From positions 1 through 20,224 of the forward strand of contig NZ_CALINL010000319.1 of assembly GCF_938045225.1 (NCBI RefSeq): a stretch of DNA of 20,224 nt. The letters are read 5' to 3'. Each line of letters starts with the position of its first letter. Position 1 is the stretch's first letter. The notes beneath the pieces are model-generated. The model was not told the origin of the DNA. It did no database searches and saw only the letters and a list, made by a program, of their open reading frames with translations. Both the position numbers and the translations under genes were made by a program. Below, piece by piece: positions 1 through 5,917 of the stretch. The stretch is from an uncultured Campylobacter sp. GTDB lineage: Bacteria; Campylobacterota; Campylobacteria; Campylobacterales; Campylobacteraceae.

Positions 1-142
1 TAGATTGCTTAAAATTTTAGACGACGAGACTAAAACTGAAATTTAACTACTTTGTTGTGAAATTTGACTTGATTTTGATGTTGCCAGCTGGCGTAAATTT
101 GATGGGAAGTGCGGCCAAATTTAACCTTGACCGCATTAAATT

Positions 143-394
143 TTAGTGTTTGTGATGAGGACAGGCGTACGCTTTATCGCTTGCGCTGCTTTTGCCGTGA
201 TGAGGGCACTCTTTCATCGCGCCGTGAGACTGGGCGCAGCTAGCGTTTGCCATGCCGTGATGCGGGCAGCTTGCGTCTTTTATCTGCGTGGCGTGGCGAT
301 ACTCCTGCGCGTTTTGTTCGGCCGGAGCCGGTTTGTTCGCCGCGCAGCCTGCAAAAACTAGCGCCGCAATCGCAGCTAAAACTAAATTTTTCAT
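143..394 (-). CDS. Small Cys/His-rich lipoprotein, possible metal binder
   Basis: An 83-residue protein starting MKNLVLAAIAALVFAGC, a short lipoprotein signal with the lipobox cysteine at residue 17, so the mature part should be lipid-anchored in the periplasm. The mature part carries three CPHH motifs at Cys43, Cys63 and Cys78 (two as CPHHG, the last as CPHHKH at the C-terminus) and a weaker copy, CAQSHG, at 53-58. Such Cys-His clusters suggest binding of a transition metal, but I do not recognise a characterised family. The ATG at 394 is preferred over an upstream in-frame ATG at 502 because it has a good ribosome binding site (GGAGAAAAG directly before it) and gives a proper signal peptide. 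A perfect 11-bp inverted repeat lies just upstream of the ribosome binding site. Existence of the gene is well supported; the function is inferred. Confidence 0.75.
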   Translation of the reverse strand: MKNLVLAAIAALVFAGCAANKPAPAEQNAQEYRHATQIKDASCPHHGMANASCAQSHGAMKECPHHGKSSASDKAYACPHHKH

Positions 395-403
395 CTTTTC
401 TCC

Positions 404-433
404 TTTGATAAAATGTCTCGCGATTTTATCAAA
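404..433 (-). promoter_or_regulatory. Perfect 11-bp inverted repeat next to the lipoprotein ribosome binding site
   Basis: TTTGATAAAAT at 404-414 and its exact reverse complement ATTTTATCAAA at 423-433 are separated by 8 nt. On the minus strand the repeat ends one to two bases before the GGAG of the lipoprotein gene. It could be an operator or a 5' leader hairpin controlling translation. It is not followed by a T-run on the minus strand, so it is not a normal terminator for the upstream peptide gene. Confidence 0.5.
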
Positions 434-486
434 TTTAAGCTTTATAAATCGGGTTAAATTTGAGCGGGCGGCAAAATGGGTTAATT

Positions 487-615
487 TTAAAGGTTGCGGC
501 AAATTTGACTCTGAGTTTTATGCGATCGACTATCTATGACGGCGAGGAGCATCGCAGCTAGCGCCAAAAGGCTAAATTTTAGCTCGAGAGCGTCTTTTGC
601 GGATTTTAAAATCAT
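487..615 (-). CDS. Possible 42-residue single-pass membrane peptide
   Basis: Starts MILKSAKDALELKFSLLALA and continues with a hydrophobic stretch to about residue 27 (AMLLAVI), then a polar, basic tail ending CRNL. One membrane segment is likely. The ATG at 615 has AAGGAAAAGAA directly upstream; a longer in-frame version from 681 lacks this support. It lies upstream of the lipoprotein gene on the same strand with a 92-nt gap, and is divergent from mqnC. I recognise no family. The good ribosome binding site and hydrophobic pattern favour a real gene, but an ORF this short could be chance. Confidence 0.4.
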   Translation of the reverse strand: MILKSAKDALELKFSLLALAAMLLAVIDSRSHKTQSQICRNL

Positions 616-667
616 TTCTTTTCCTTTGCGTTGAGGCGCGAAATAATATCCGCAAGAAGTTAAAAAA

Positions 668-710
668 CGCGAATTTATCAAAGATAAAAGCGTTTTTCGA
701 TAAACTCGCG
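668..710. promoter_or_regulatory. 12-bp imperfect inverted repeat in the divergent promoter region
   Basis: CGCGAATTTATC at 668-679 pairs with GATAAACTCGCG at 699-710 with one mismatch, across a 19-nt loop. A smaller perfect dyad, TTTATC-AAA-GATAAA, overlaps at 674-688. It sits between the start of the minus-strand membrane peptide and the start of mqnC, where an operator or both promoters would be expected. On the minus strand it is followed by TTTTTT, so it could alternatively act as a terminator for antisense transcription from mqnC. Confidence 0.4.
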
Positions 711-731
711 TAAAAAATTTAAAGGAAAAAT

Positions 732-1781
732 TTGACTAGACTAAGCGTGGACGAGGCGGTAAATTTGATAGAAAATGCCGAGCTAAACGAGCTTGGAGCG
801 ATGGCTCTAGCGCGCAAACGCGAGCTGCATTCAGACGGCGTCACGACCTTTATCGTGGATAGAAACATCAACTATACGAACGCGTGCTGGGTGGACTGTA
901 AATTTTGCGCGTTTTACCGCGATCACAAGGACGAGGACGCCTACGTACTTAGCTTTGAGGAGATCGGGCAAAAGATCGAGGAGCTCATCGCTATCGGCGG
1001 GACGCAAATTTTATTTCAAGGCGGCGTACATCCGAAGCTAAAAATCGGGTGGTACGAGGATCTCGTGGAGTTTATCGCGAAAAAATATCCGAGCATCACG
1101 ATTCACGGATTTTCCGCGGTCGAGATCGACTATATCGCGAGGATCTCGCGTATCAGCACGAGAGAGGCGCTACGCCGTCTGCGAGAAAAAGGGCTCTACT
1201 CGATGCCCGGAGCCGGAGCCGAGATACTCAGCGACCGCGTCCGTGACGTGATTGCGCCTAAAAAATGCGACGTGCAGACCTGGCTGCGCATCCACCGCGA
1301 GGCGCACGAAGAGGGACTAAAGACGACGGCAACGATGATGTTTGGTACCGTAGAAACCACGCGCGAGATCGTGGAGCACTGGGAGCATATCAGGAGTTTG
1401 CAAGACGTTACGGGCGGCTTTAGAGCGTTTATTTTGTGGAGCTTTCAGGGGCTAAACACGCGCCTAGCCGCCGAACGTCCCGAGATAAAAAAGCAAAGCT
1501 CGAATCGCTATCTGCGCCTGCTTGCCGTCTCTAGGCTGTTTTTAGACAACGTGCCGAATATCCAAAGCAGCTGGGTCACGCAGGGAAGCTACATCGGGCA
1601 GCTGGCGTTGCTGTTTGGCGCAAACGACCTAGGTAGCACGATGATGGAGGAAAACGTCGTCAAGGCCGCGGGCGCTAGCTACCGCATGAATCAAGACGAG
1701 ATGATACGCCTTATCAAAGACATCGGCGAAAAACCCGCCAAACGCAATACTAATTACGACATTTTAGAAAGGTTTTATTGA
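732..1781 (+). CDS. mqnC: Dehypoxanthine futalosine cyclase (menaquinone biosynthesis)
   Basis: Radical SAM enzyme of 349 residues that cyclises dehypoxanthine futalosine in the futalosine route to menaquinone, the respiratory quinone of Campylobacter. The [4Fe-4S]/SAM motif CX3CX2C is visible as CWVDCKFC at Cys52, Cys56 and Cys59, followed by AFYR. Further along are GGTQILFQGGVHP and the GxGAEIL-type segment (MPGAGAEILSDRVR) typical of MqnC and its relatives. Length is normal for the family. The start is TTG at 732, 5 nt or so after AAGGAAAAA; no ATG fits better. The stop overlaps the ATG of the next gene by one base (TGATG), which suggests translational coupling. The related MqnE has a different N-terminus, so MqnC is the better call. 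Confidence 0.95.
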   Translation: MTRLSVDEAVNLIENAELNELGAMALARKRELHSDGVTTFIVDRNINYTNACWVDCKFCAFYRDHKDEDAYVLSFEEIGQKIEELIAIGGTQILFQGGVHPKLKIGWYEDLVEFIAKKYPSITIHGFSAVEIDYIARISRISTREALRRLREKGLYSMPGAGAEILSDRVRDVIAPKKCDVQTWLRIHREAHEEGLKTTATMMFGTVETTREIVEHWEHIRSLQDVTGGFRAFILWSFQGLNTRLAAERPEIKKQSSNRYLRLLAVSRLFLDNVPNIQSSWVTQGSYIGQLALLFGANDLGSTMMEENVVKAAGASYRMNQDEMIRLIKDIGEKPAKRNTNYDILERFY

Positions 1782-3004
1782 TGAAAATCATAAATTTAAA
1801 AGCCGCAAATTTACAAATCCCTGCCGTCTACGAGGCTAGTAAAACCCTGCCCGCCGTGAGCCTAAAGCTCATTTTCAAGGTCGCCGGAGCTTGCGTAGAG
1901 GACAAGGCGGGACTAGCTAAATTCGTCGCAAAAATTTTCGACGAAGGCACACTAAGCAAGGGCGCGGCGGGCTTTGCCAAAGAGCTTGAAACGCGCGCGA
2001 TTAGTCTTTACGCGAGTGCTGGATTTGAGACATTTGCGTTTGAGCTAAACTGTCTAAAGGAGCACTTTTCTTTTGCGCTTGCCAAGCTAAAAGAGCTTTT
2101 AGAGGAGCCAAATTTAAGCCAAAAAAGCTTTGAAAAGGTGCGAACTTTGACGCTGGGCGAAATTTCTGGCAACGAGAGCGACTACGACTATCTAGCTAGA
2201 GTCGCGCTAAACGGGCTGCTATATCCCGGTACAAATCTAGCAAGACCTAGCATCGGCACGAAGCAAAGCGTGGAGAGTATAACGCTAGAGGACGTTAAAA
2301 ACTTCATCTCTAGCAAGCTTGATCTGGCAAATTTATTTGTAGTGCTAGGCGGCGAAGTGACGCCGGGGGAGCTAAATTTGGACGAGATTTTAAGCTCGCT
2401 AAAGCAGGGCGAAGTGCGCGAGCTAAAGCTACTAAAAACAGATGAAAAATGCGGCGAAAAAGCCATCATCAAGCCTAGCGAGCAAGCCTATATCTACTTT
2501 GGCGCGCCTTTTGACGTTTCCCGTGAAGAGCGCTATAAAGCCAAGGTCGCGACGTTTATTTTGGGCGAAGGCGGCTTTGGCAGTAGGCTGATGGAGGAGA
2601 TCCGCGTGAAGCGAGGGCTGGCGTATTCGGCGTACGCTAGGAGCGAATTTGCGCTGAGCCACTCGCAAATTTGGGGCTATCTGCAAACCAAAAACGAGAG
2701 CAGGAGCGAGGCGGTCGCGGTCGTGAAAGACGAATTTGCAAAATTCGTCAAAAACGGCGTAAAGGCAGGCGAGCTAGCGCAGGCTAAAAGATTTTTGCTA
2801 GGCTCGCAGCCGCTACGACAAGAGACGCTTTTTAACCGCCTAAACATCGCTCAGAGCGAGTTTTATAACGGCTTTAAACTAGGAAATTTTAAAGACGAGC
2901 TAGAAAAAATCTCGAAGCTAAAGCTTGCCGAGCTAAACGCGTTTATCGCGGAGCACGCGGAGATAGAAAAGCTCAGTTTTGCCGTGCTTTACAATGAAAT
3001 TTGA
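1781..3004 (+). CDS. M16-like (insulinase fold) protein lacking the HxxEH zinc motif
   Basis: A 407-residue protein with the two-domain layout of bacterial M16B peptidase subunits. Where active members have HxxEH after a Gly-Leu/Ala turn, this protein reads GLAKFVAKIFDEGT (about residues 43-56), so the zinc ligands and the catalytic Glu are missing. The C-terminal half keeps the family's substrate-side motif GGFGSRLMEEIRVKRGLAYS (about 264-283). It is therefore expected to be an inactive partner subunit or scaffold rather than a protease. From memory, the C. jejuni relative also lacks the motif. No signal peptide is seen. The ATG at 1781 overlaps the mqnC stop; an in-frame TTG one codon earlier is less likely. 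The 3' end overlaps recG by 11 nt. Confidence 0.85.
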   Translation: MKIINLKAANLQIPAVYEASKTLPAVSLKLIFKVAGACVEDKAGLAKFVAKIFDEGTLSKGAAGFAKELETRAISLYASAGFETFAFELNCLKEHFSFALAKLKELLEEPNLSQKSFEKVRTLTLGEISGNESDYDYLARVALNGLLYPGTNLARPSIGTKQSVESITLEDVKNFISSKLDLANLFVVLGGEVTPGELNLDEILSSLKQGEVRELKLLKTDEKCGEKAIIKPSEQAYIYFGAPFDVSREERYKAKVATFILGEGGFGSRLMEEIRVKRGLAYSAYARSEFALSHSQIWGYLQTKNESRSEAVAVVKDEFAKFVKNGVKAGELAQAKRFLLGSQPLRQETLFNRLNIAQSEFYNGFKLGNFKDELEKISKLKLAELNAFIAEHAEIEKLSFAVLYNEI

Positions 3005-4898
3005 TGAAAAAGACAGAATAAATCTAAAAAAAATCGGCGTAACCACTCTGCTCGATCTGGCACTTAAGCTTCCTAAAAGCTTCGAAGATACGAGCCTGGC
3101 TGCCGCGCCAAAAGACGGGCACGTGAGCGTCGCCGTGGAGATAAAAAGCGCGTATCGCCAAGGCGGAATGCTGCACGCCGTGTGCTGGTGCGAGGCGTGG
3201 GAGCAAAGCGTAAAGATCGTGATTTTTAACGCCAAGCCTTGGCATCACGGCGCTTTTAAGGTCGGCAAAAGCGTATTTGTAAGCGGCAAATGTGCCTACG
3301 CCTACGGCTCGTGGCAGCTAACCAATCCAAAAATCGTCACGAAAATAAACGAAATAATACCAAAATACAAGCTCACTCTCAGAGACGATTCGTTTAAAAA
3401 TTTGATCCAAAAATACGTAAATTTGCCGAATTTACTTGAGACTGGACTCGCACCTAAAGAGGCTAGGTTTTTGCTAGATCTGCACAGAGGAGACGAAAAA
3501 AGCGTCCGGATACTAGATGCCCTCGTGCGAGAAAAAGCGGGCGAAGAGGTGTTAAAATTCGTCGAAATTTATAACTATCTAAAAAAACTAAACGCCAAAA
3601 AAACGCATTTTAAGGCGCCTGAAATCAAGCTTTTTGATATCTCGGAGTGGCTTAAAAATCTGCCGTTTGCGCCGACAAACGATCAGCTAAACGCTATCGC
3701 CGATTTGCGCGCGGACTTTAGCGGCGAGGAGGCGGTGCGGCGCGTCGTGATGGGCGATGTCGGCAGCGGCAAGACGCTCGTGATGCTAGCCGCCGCGCTT
3801 AGCGTCTATCCTCAGCCTGCGCTCATCATGGCGCCCACGTCGATATTAGCCGAGCAAATTTACGCCGAGGCGGTGCGGTTGCTGCCTGATTTTATGCGCG
3901 TTTTGCTTGTTAAAAGCGGCGACAAGCCCGAATTTGACGGCGTAAATCTCATCATCGGCACGCACGTTTTGCTATATCAAAGCTTGCCCTCAGCGCCTTT
4001 GGTGATGATAGACGAGCAGCACCGTTTCGGCTCTAATCAACGCGAGAAGATCAACGCTCTAGCTAGCGGAGGGCTTGAGCGAGACCCGCAACCTGGCGGG
4101 GCGGACGGCGAATTTGAGGAGGATGAGCAGTCAAATTTGACTGAAATCTCGCCCCAAAACCAGCAAACAAAAGCGGCGAACGAGACTAGGGCTCACGTGG
4201 TGCAGTTTTCGGCAACGCCGATCCCGCGCACGCTAAGCATGATACAAAGCAGTTTTGCGGAGTTTAGTTTCCTAAAGCAGATGCCATTTGAAAAGCACAT
4301 ACACACGCAAATTTTACAAAGCGCGGATTTTGGCGAGCTACTGGCGCATATCAAAGCGCAAATCGCCAAAGGCAAACAGGTTGCCGTGATATATCCGCTC
4401 GTGGAGGGCAGCGAAAGCTCGAATTATCAGGGGCTGGAGGAAGCGCAGGGGTTTTGGCGGGCAAATTTTGCAAACGTCTACGTCACGCACGGCAAGGACA
4501 AGGAAAAAGAGCAAGTGCTGCGCGAATTTCGCGAGCGCGGCGACGTGCTGCTATCGACGACGGTGGTCGAGGTCGGCATCTCGCTGCCCAGGCTTAGCAC
4601 GATAGTAATCGTGGGTGCTGAGAGGCTAGGGCTAGCGAGCCTGCATCAGCTGCGCGGACGAGTAGGGCGAAACGGCGGGAGCGGATTTTGCTTTTTGTTT
4701 ACAAAACTCAAAAATCCGCCGTCGCGTTTGAGGGAGTTTTGCCAGACGCTGGACGGCTTTAAGATCGCCGAGATAGACCTCAAAAATCGCCAAAGCGGCG
4801 ACATCCTAAACGGTGCGTTTCAACACGGCGCAATGTTTGAATACTACGACTACGAAGAGGAAATCACGCAAGCGGCGAAGGATAGGCTTGGAATTTAG
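2994..4898 (+). CDS. recG: ATP-dependent DNA helicase RecG
   Basis: RecG-type superfamily 2 helicase of 634 residues that remodels stalled replication forks and branched DNA. Seen in order: an N-terminal wedge/OB-like region (about 60-150), Walker A GDVGSGKT (254-261), the DEQHRFG box II (340-346), FSATPIPRTL motif III (405-414), a TTVVEVGISLP motif (about 520-530) and QLRGRVGRNG motif VI (552-561). The stretch between box II and motif III is about 60 residues, against roughly 20 in E. coli RecG; the extra segment (about 356-396) is acidic and Gln/Asn-rich. The ATG at 2994 overlaps the previous gene by 11 nt; an in-frame TTG at 2979 is possible but would deepen the overlap. No clear terminator follows the gene. 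Confidence 0.95.
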   Translation: MKFDEKDRINLKKIGVTTLLDLALKLPKSFEDTSLAAAPKDGHVSVAVEIKSAYRQGGMLHAVCWCEAWEQSVKIVIFNAKPWHHGAFKVGKSVFVSGKCAYAYGSWQLTNPKIVTKINEIIPKYKLTLRDDSFKNLIQKYVNLPNLLETGLAPKEARFLLDLHRGDEKSVRILDALVREKAGEEVLKFVEIYNYLKKLNAKKTHFKAPEIKLFDISEWLKNLPFAPTNDQLNAIADLRADFSGEEAVRRVVMGDVGSGKTLVMLAAALSVYPQPALIMAPTSILAEQIYAEAVRLLPDFMRVLLVKSGDKPEFDGVNLIIGTHVLLYQSLPSAPLVMIDEQHRFGSNQREKINALASGGLERDPQPGGADGEFEEDEQSNLTEISPQNQQTKAANETRAHVVQFSATPIPRTLSMIQSSFAEFSFLKQMPFEKHIHTQILQSADFGELLAHIKAQIAKGKQVAVIYPLVEGSESSNYQGLEEAQGFWRANFANVYVTHGKDKEKEQVLREFRERGDVLLSTTVVEVGISLPRLSTIVIVGAERLGLASLHQLRGRVGRNGGSGFCFLFTKLKNPPSRLREFCQTLDGFKIAEIDLKNRQSGDILNGAFQHGAMFEYYDYEEEITQAAKDRLGI

Positions 4899-5199
4899 CT
4901 AATTTTGTCTTTTAATCGGTAAAATTTGTGCCTAATGTTTTATAGTTTTTAAAATTTGAAAATTTAAAGATAAATTTTTTGTATTTTCGACTTAACTAAA
5001 GCTCTTATAATTGCGTGGATTAGCTTTTATTGTGGATTATTGAAGCGGAATCGGTGCAAAACCAAATGTTTGCGATTATTGCTTTTTGTAAAAACTATAG
5101 GTATTCTAGTGAGAAATTGTATTGTAACTAATAAAAATATGACTATTAGAAAAATTTGATACCATAAAGTGAATTTTAACAAAGGAACTAAAGTAGGAT
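4899..5199. other. AT-rich spacer between recG and the tRNA operon, no gene seen
   Basis: The 3' ends of recG (plus) and the tRNA operon (minus) converge here. I find no ORF with a ribosome binding site, no RNA gene and no clear GC-rich hairpin plus T-run for either operon. Short AAATTTGA-type words recur. Confidence 0.5.
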
Positions 5200-5274
5200 T
5201 GGTGACCCTTACGAGAATCGAACTCGTGTTACCAACGTGAGAGGCTGGTGTCCTAACCGCTAGACGAAAGGGCC
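5200..5274 (-). tRNA. tRNA-Glu (anticodon CUC), standard form
   Basis: Reads 5'-GGCCCTT...AAGGGTC-A-CCA-3' on the minus strand: a 7-bp acceptor stem with one G-U pair, encoded CCA, T loop TTCGATT. The anticodon stem CCAGC/GTTGG closes the loop CTCTCAC, giving anticodon CUC for codon GAG. It is the last gene of the tRNA operon. Confidence 0.9.
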
Positions 5275-5294
5275 AACAATGATAAGATAAATCG

Positions 5295-5370
5295 TGGTGC
5301 CCCGTGTAGGGCTCGAACCTACGACCCCATCATTAAGAGTGATATGCTCTACCAACTGAGCTAACGAGGC
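5295..5370 (-). tRNA. tRNA-Lys (anticodon CUU)
   Basis: Acceptor stem GCCTCGT/ACGGGGC with encoded CCA. Anticodon stem TATCA/TGATG closes the loop CTCTTAA, giving CUU. It decodes AAG and complements the UUU isoacceptor at the head of the same operon. Confidence 0.92.
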
Positions 5371-5372
5371 AA

Positions 5373-5449
5373 TGGCGCAGCGGACGGGGCTCGAACCCGC
5401 GACCTCCGCCGTGACAGGGCGGCATTCTAACCATCTGAACTACCGCTGC
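5373..5449 (-). tRNA. tRNA-Asp (anticodon GUC)
   Basis: Acceptor stem GCAGCGG/CCGCTGC, discriminator G and encoded CCA. Anticodon stem CCGCC/GGCGG with loop CTGTCAC gives GUC. It starts only 2 nt after the Lys gene on the plus-strand map. Confidence 0.95.
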
Positions 5450-5456
5450 ACCTAAA

Positions 5457-5532
5457 TGGTGGTCGCTATAAGACTCGAACTTATGACATCCACCTTGTAA
5501 GGGTGGCGCTCTACCAACTGAGCTAAGCGACC
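5457..5532 (-). tRNA. tRNA-Val (anticodon UAC)
   Basis: Acceptor stem GGTCGCT/AGCGACC, discriminator A and encoded CCA. Anticodon stem CCACC/GGTGG with loop CTTACAA gives UAC. Confidence 0.95.
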
Positions 5533-5547
5533 AAAAAGACTAAATCG

Positions 5548-5623
5548 TGGCGACCCTTAAAGGATTTGAACCTCTGTTGCTACACTGAGAGAGTAGAGTC
5601 CTGGGCCACTAGACGAAAGGGTC
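5548..5623 (-). tRNA. tRNA-Glu-like gene (anticodon reads CUC), divergent
   Basis: Acceptor stem GACCCTT/AAGGGTC with discriminator G and encoded CCA; D arm TCGTCTAGTGGCCCAGGAC matches the bacterial tRNA-Glu pattern. The anticodon arm is odd: CTACT/TGTAG has a T-T mismatch next to the loop CTCTCAG, in which the anticodon reads CUC and position 38 is G. The T stem AGAGG/CCTTT relies on one G-U pair. It differs from the Glu gene at 5200-5274 at many positions, so it is not a recent copy. It could be a working isoacceptor, a specialised tRNA or a decaying gene. Confidence 0.75.
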
Positions 5624-5634
5624 TATGTAAAAAA

Positions 5635-5710
5635 TGGTGTCCTGTGCTGGACTCGAACCAGCGACCCCTTCATTAAAAGTGAAATGCTCTACCGACTGAG
5701 CTAACAAGAC
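5635..5710 (-). tRNA. tRNA-Lys (anticodon UUU)
   Basis: Acceptor stem GTCTTGT/ACAGGAC (one G-U pair), discriminator A, encoded CCA. Anticodon stem TTTCA/TGAAG (one G-U pair) with loop CTTTTAA gives UUU. It is the first gene of the six-tRNA operon, just after a strong promoter. Confidence 0.95.
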
Positions 5711-5733
5711 AATTTTTCAAAAAACGAAACGTG

Positions 5734-5762
5734 ATTATATATAAAAAAGGCTGATTTGTCAA
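5734..5762 (-). promoter_or_regulatory. Consensus sigma70 promoter of the tRNA operon
   Basis: On the minus strand, TTGACA (5757-5762) is followed after exactly 17 nt by TATAAT (5734-5739). Both boxes are perfect. Transcription should begin near 5727, about 17 nt before tRNA-Lys(UUU). A full -35 box is uncommon in Campylobacter, whose promoters usually have weak -35 regions, and fits a stable RNA operon. Confidence 0.85.
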
Positions 5763-5782
5763 GACAAAAAGCCGCTGTTTTT

Positions 5783-5882
5783 CAAATTTAGCCTCAAATT
5801 TGATTTATTTTGACAAATTTTGCATTCGTTAAAACGCATGAAAAGTCAAATTTGGCCCAAATTTAAAAAGGTCAAATTTGAC
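5783..5882. repeat. Cluster of six CAAATTT(G) words
   Basis: CAAATTT occurs at 5783, 5795, 5814, 5847, 5858 and 5873; three copies extend to the palindrome CAAATTTG and the last to GTCAAATTTGAC (5871-5882). The cluster fills the space between the glnA terminator and the tRNA promoter. The same word is frequent across the whole window. Confidence 0.7.
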
Positions 5883-5887
5883 TGAAA

Positions 5888-5913
5888 ACTAAAAAGGGAT
5901 TTTAGCATCCCTT
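5888..5913 (-). terminator. Rho-independent terminator of glnA
   Basis: Directly after the glnA stop, the minus strand reads AAGGGAT-GCTAAA-ATCCCTT followed by TTTAGTTTT: a 7-bp perfect stem (5894-5900 with 5907-5913), 6-nt loop and a T-run. Confidence 0.8.
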
Positions 5914-5917
5914 AAAT

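Noticed and set aside
146..361. Plus-strand ORF of 71 residues opposite the lipoprotein gene
   Set aside because: It has no ribosome binding site, its protein is Arg/Ala-rich without domain features, and the minus-strand frame has a signal peptide and repeats.
404..433. Inverted repeat as a Fur box
   Set aside because: Half-sites GATAAA/TTTATC are similar to Fur half-sites but are separated by 8 nt and lack the normal overlapping GATAAT pattern.
1778..1780. TTG start one codon before the M16-like gene ATG
   Set aside because: The ATG at 1781 overlaps the mqnC stop in the usual TGATG form and is the simpler choice.
2933..3248. Minus-strand ORFs across the M16-recG junction
   Set aside because: They mirror well-recognised plus-strand coding sequence and show no family features.
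5066..5131. ORF of about 21 codons in the recG-tRNA spacer
   Set aside because: It is very short, has no ribosome binding site, and shows no family features.
5200..5710. Regularly spaced repeated units that might suggest a CRISPR array
   Set aside because: Every unit folds as a tRNA with an encoded CCA, and the units differ in sequence.
5783..5882. CAAATTTG cluster as an operator array or origin
   Set aside because: The spacing is irregular and the word is common throughout the window, so no specific binding function can be claimed.
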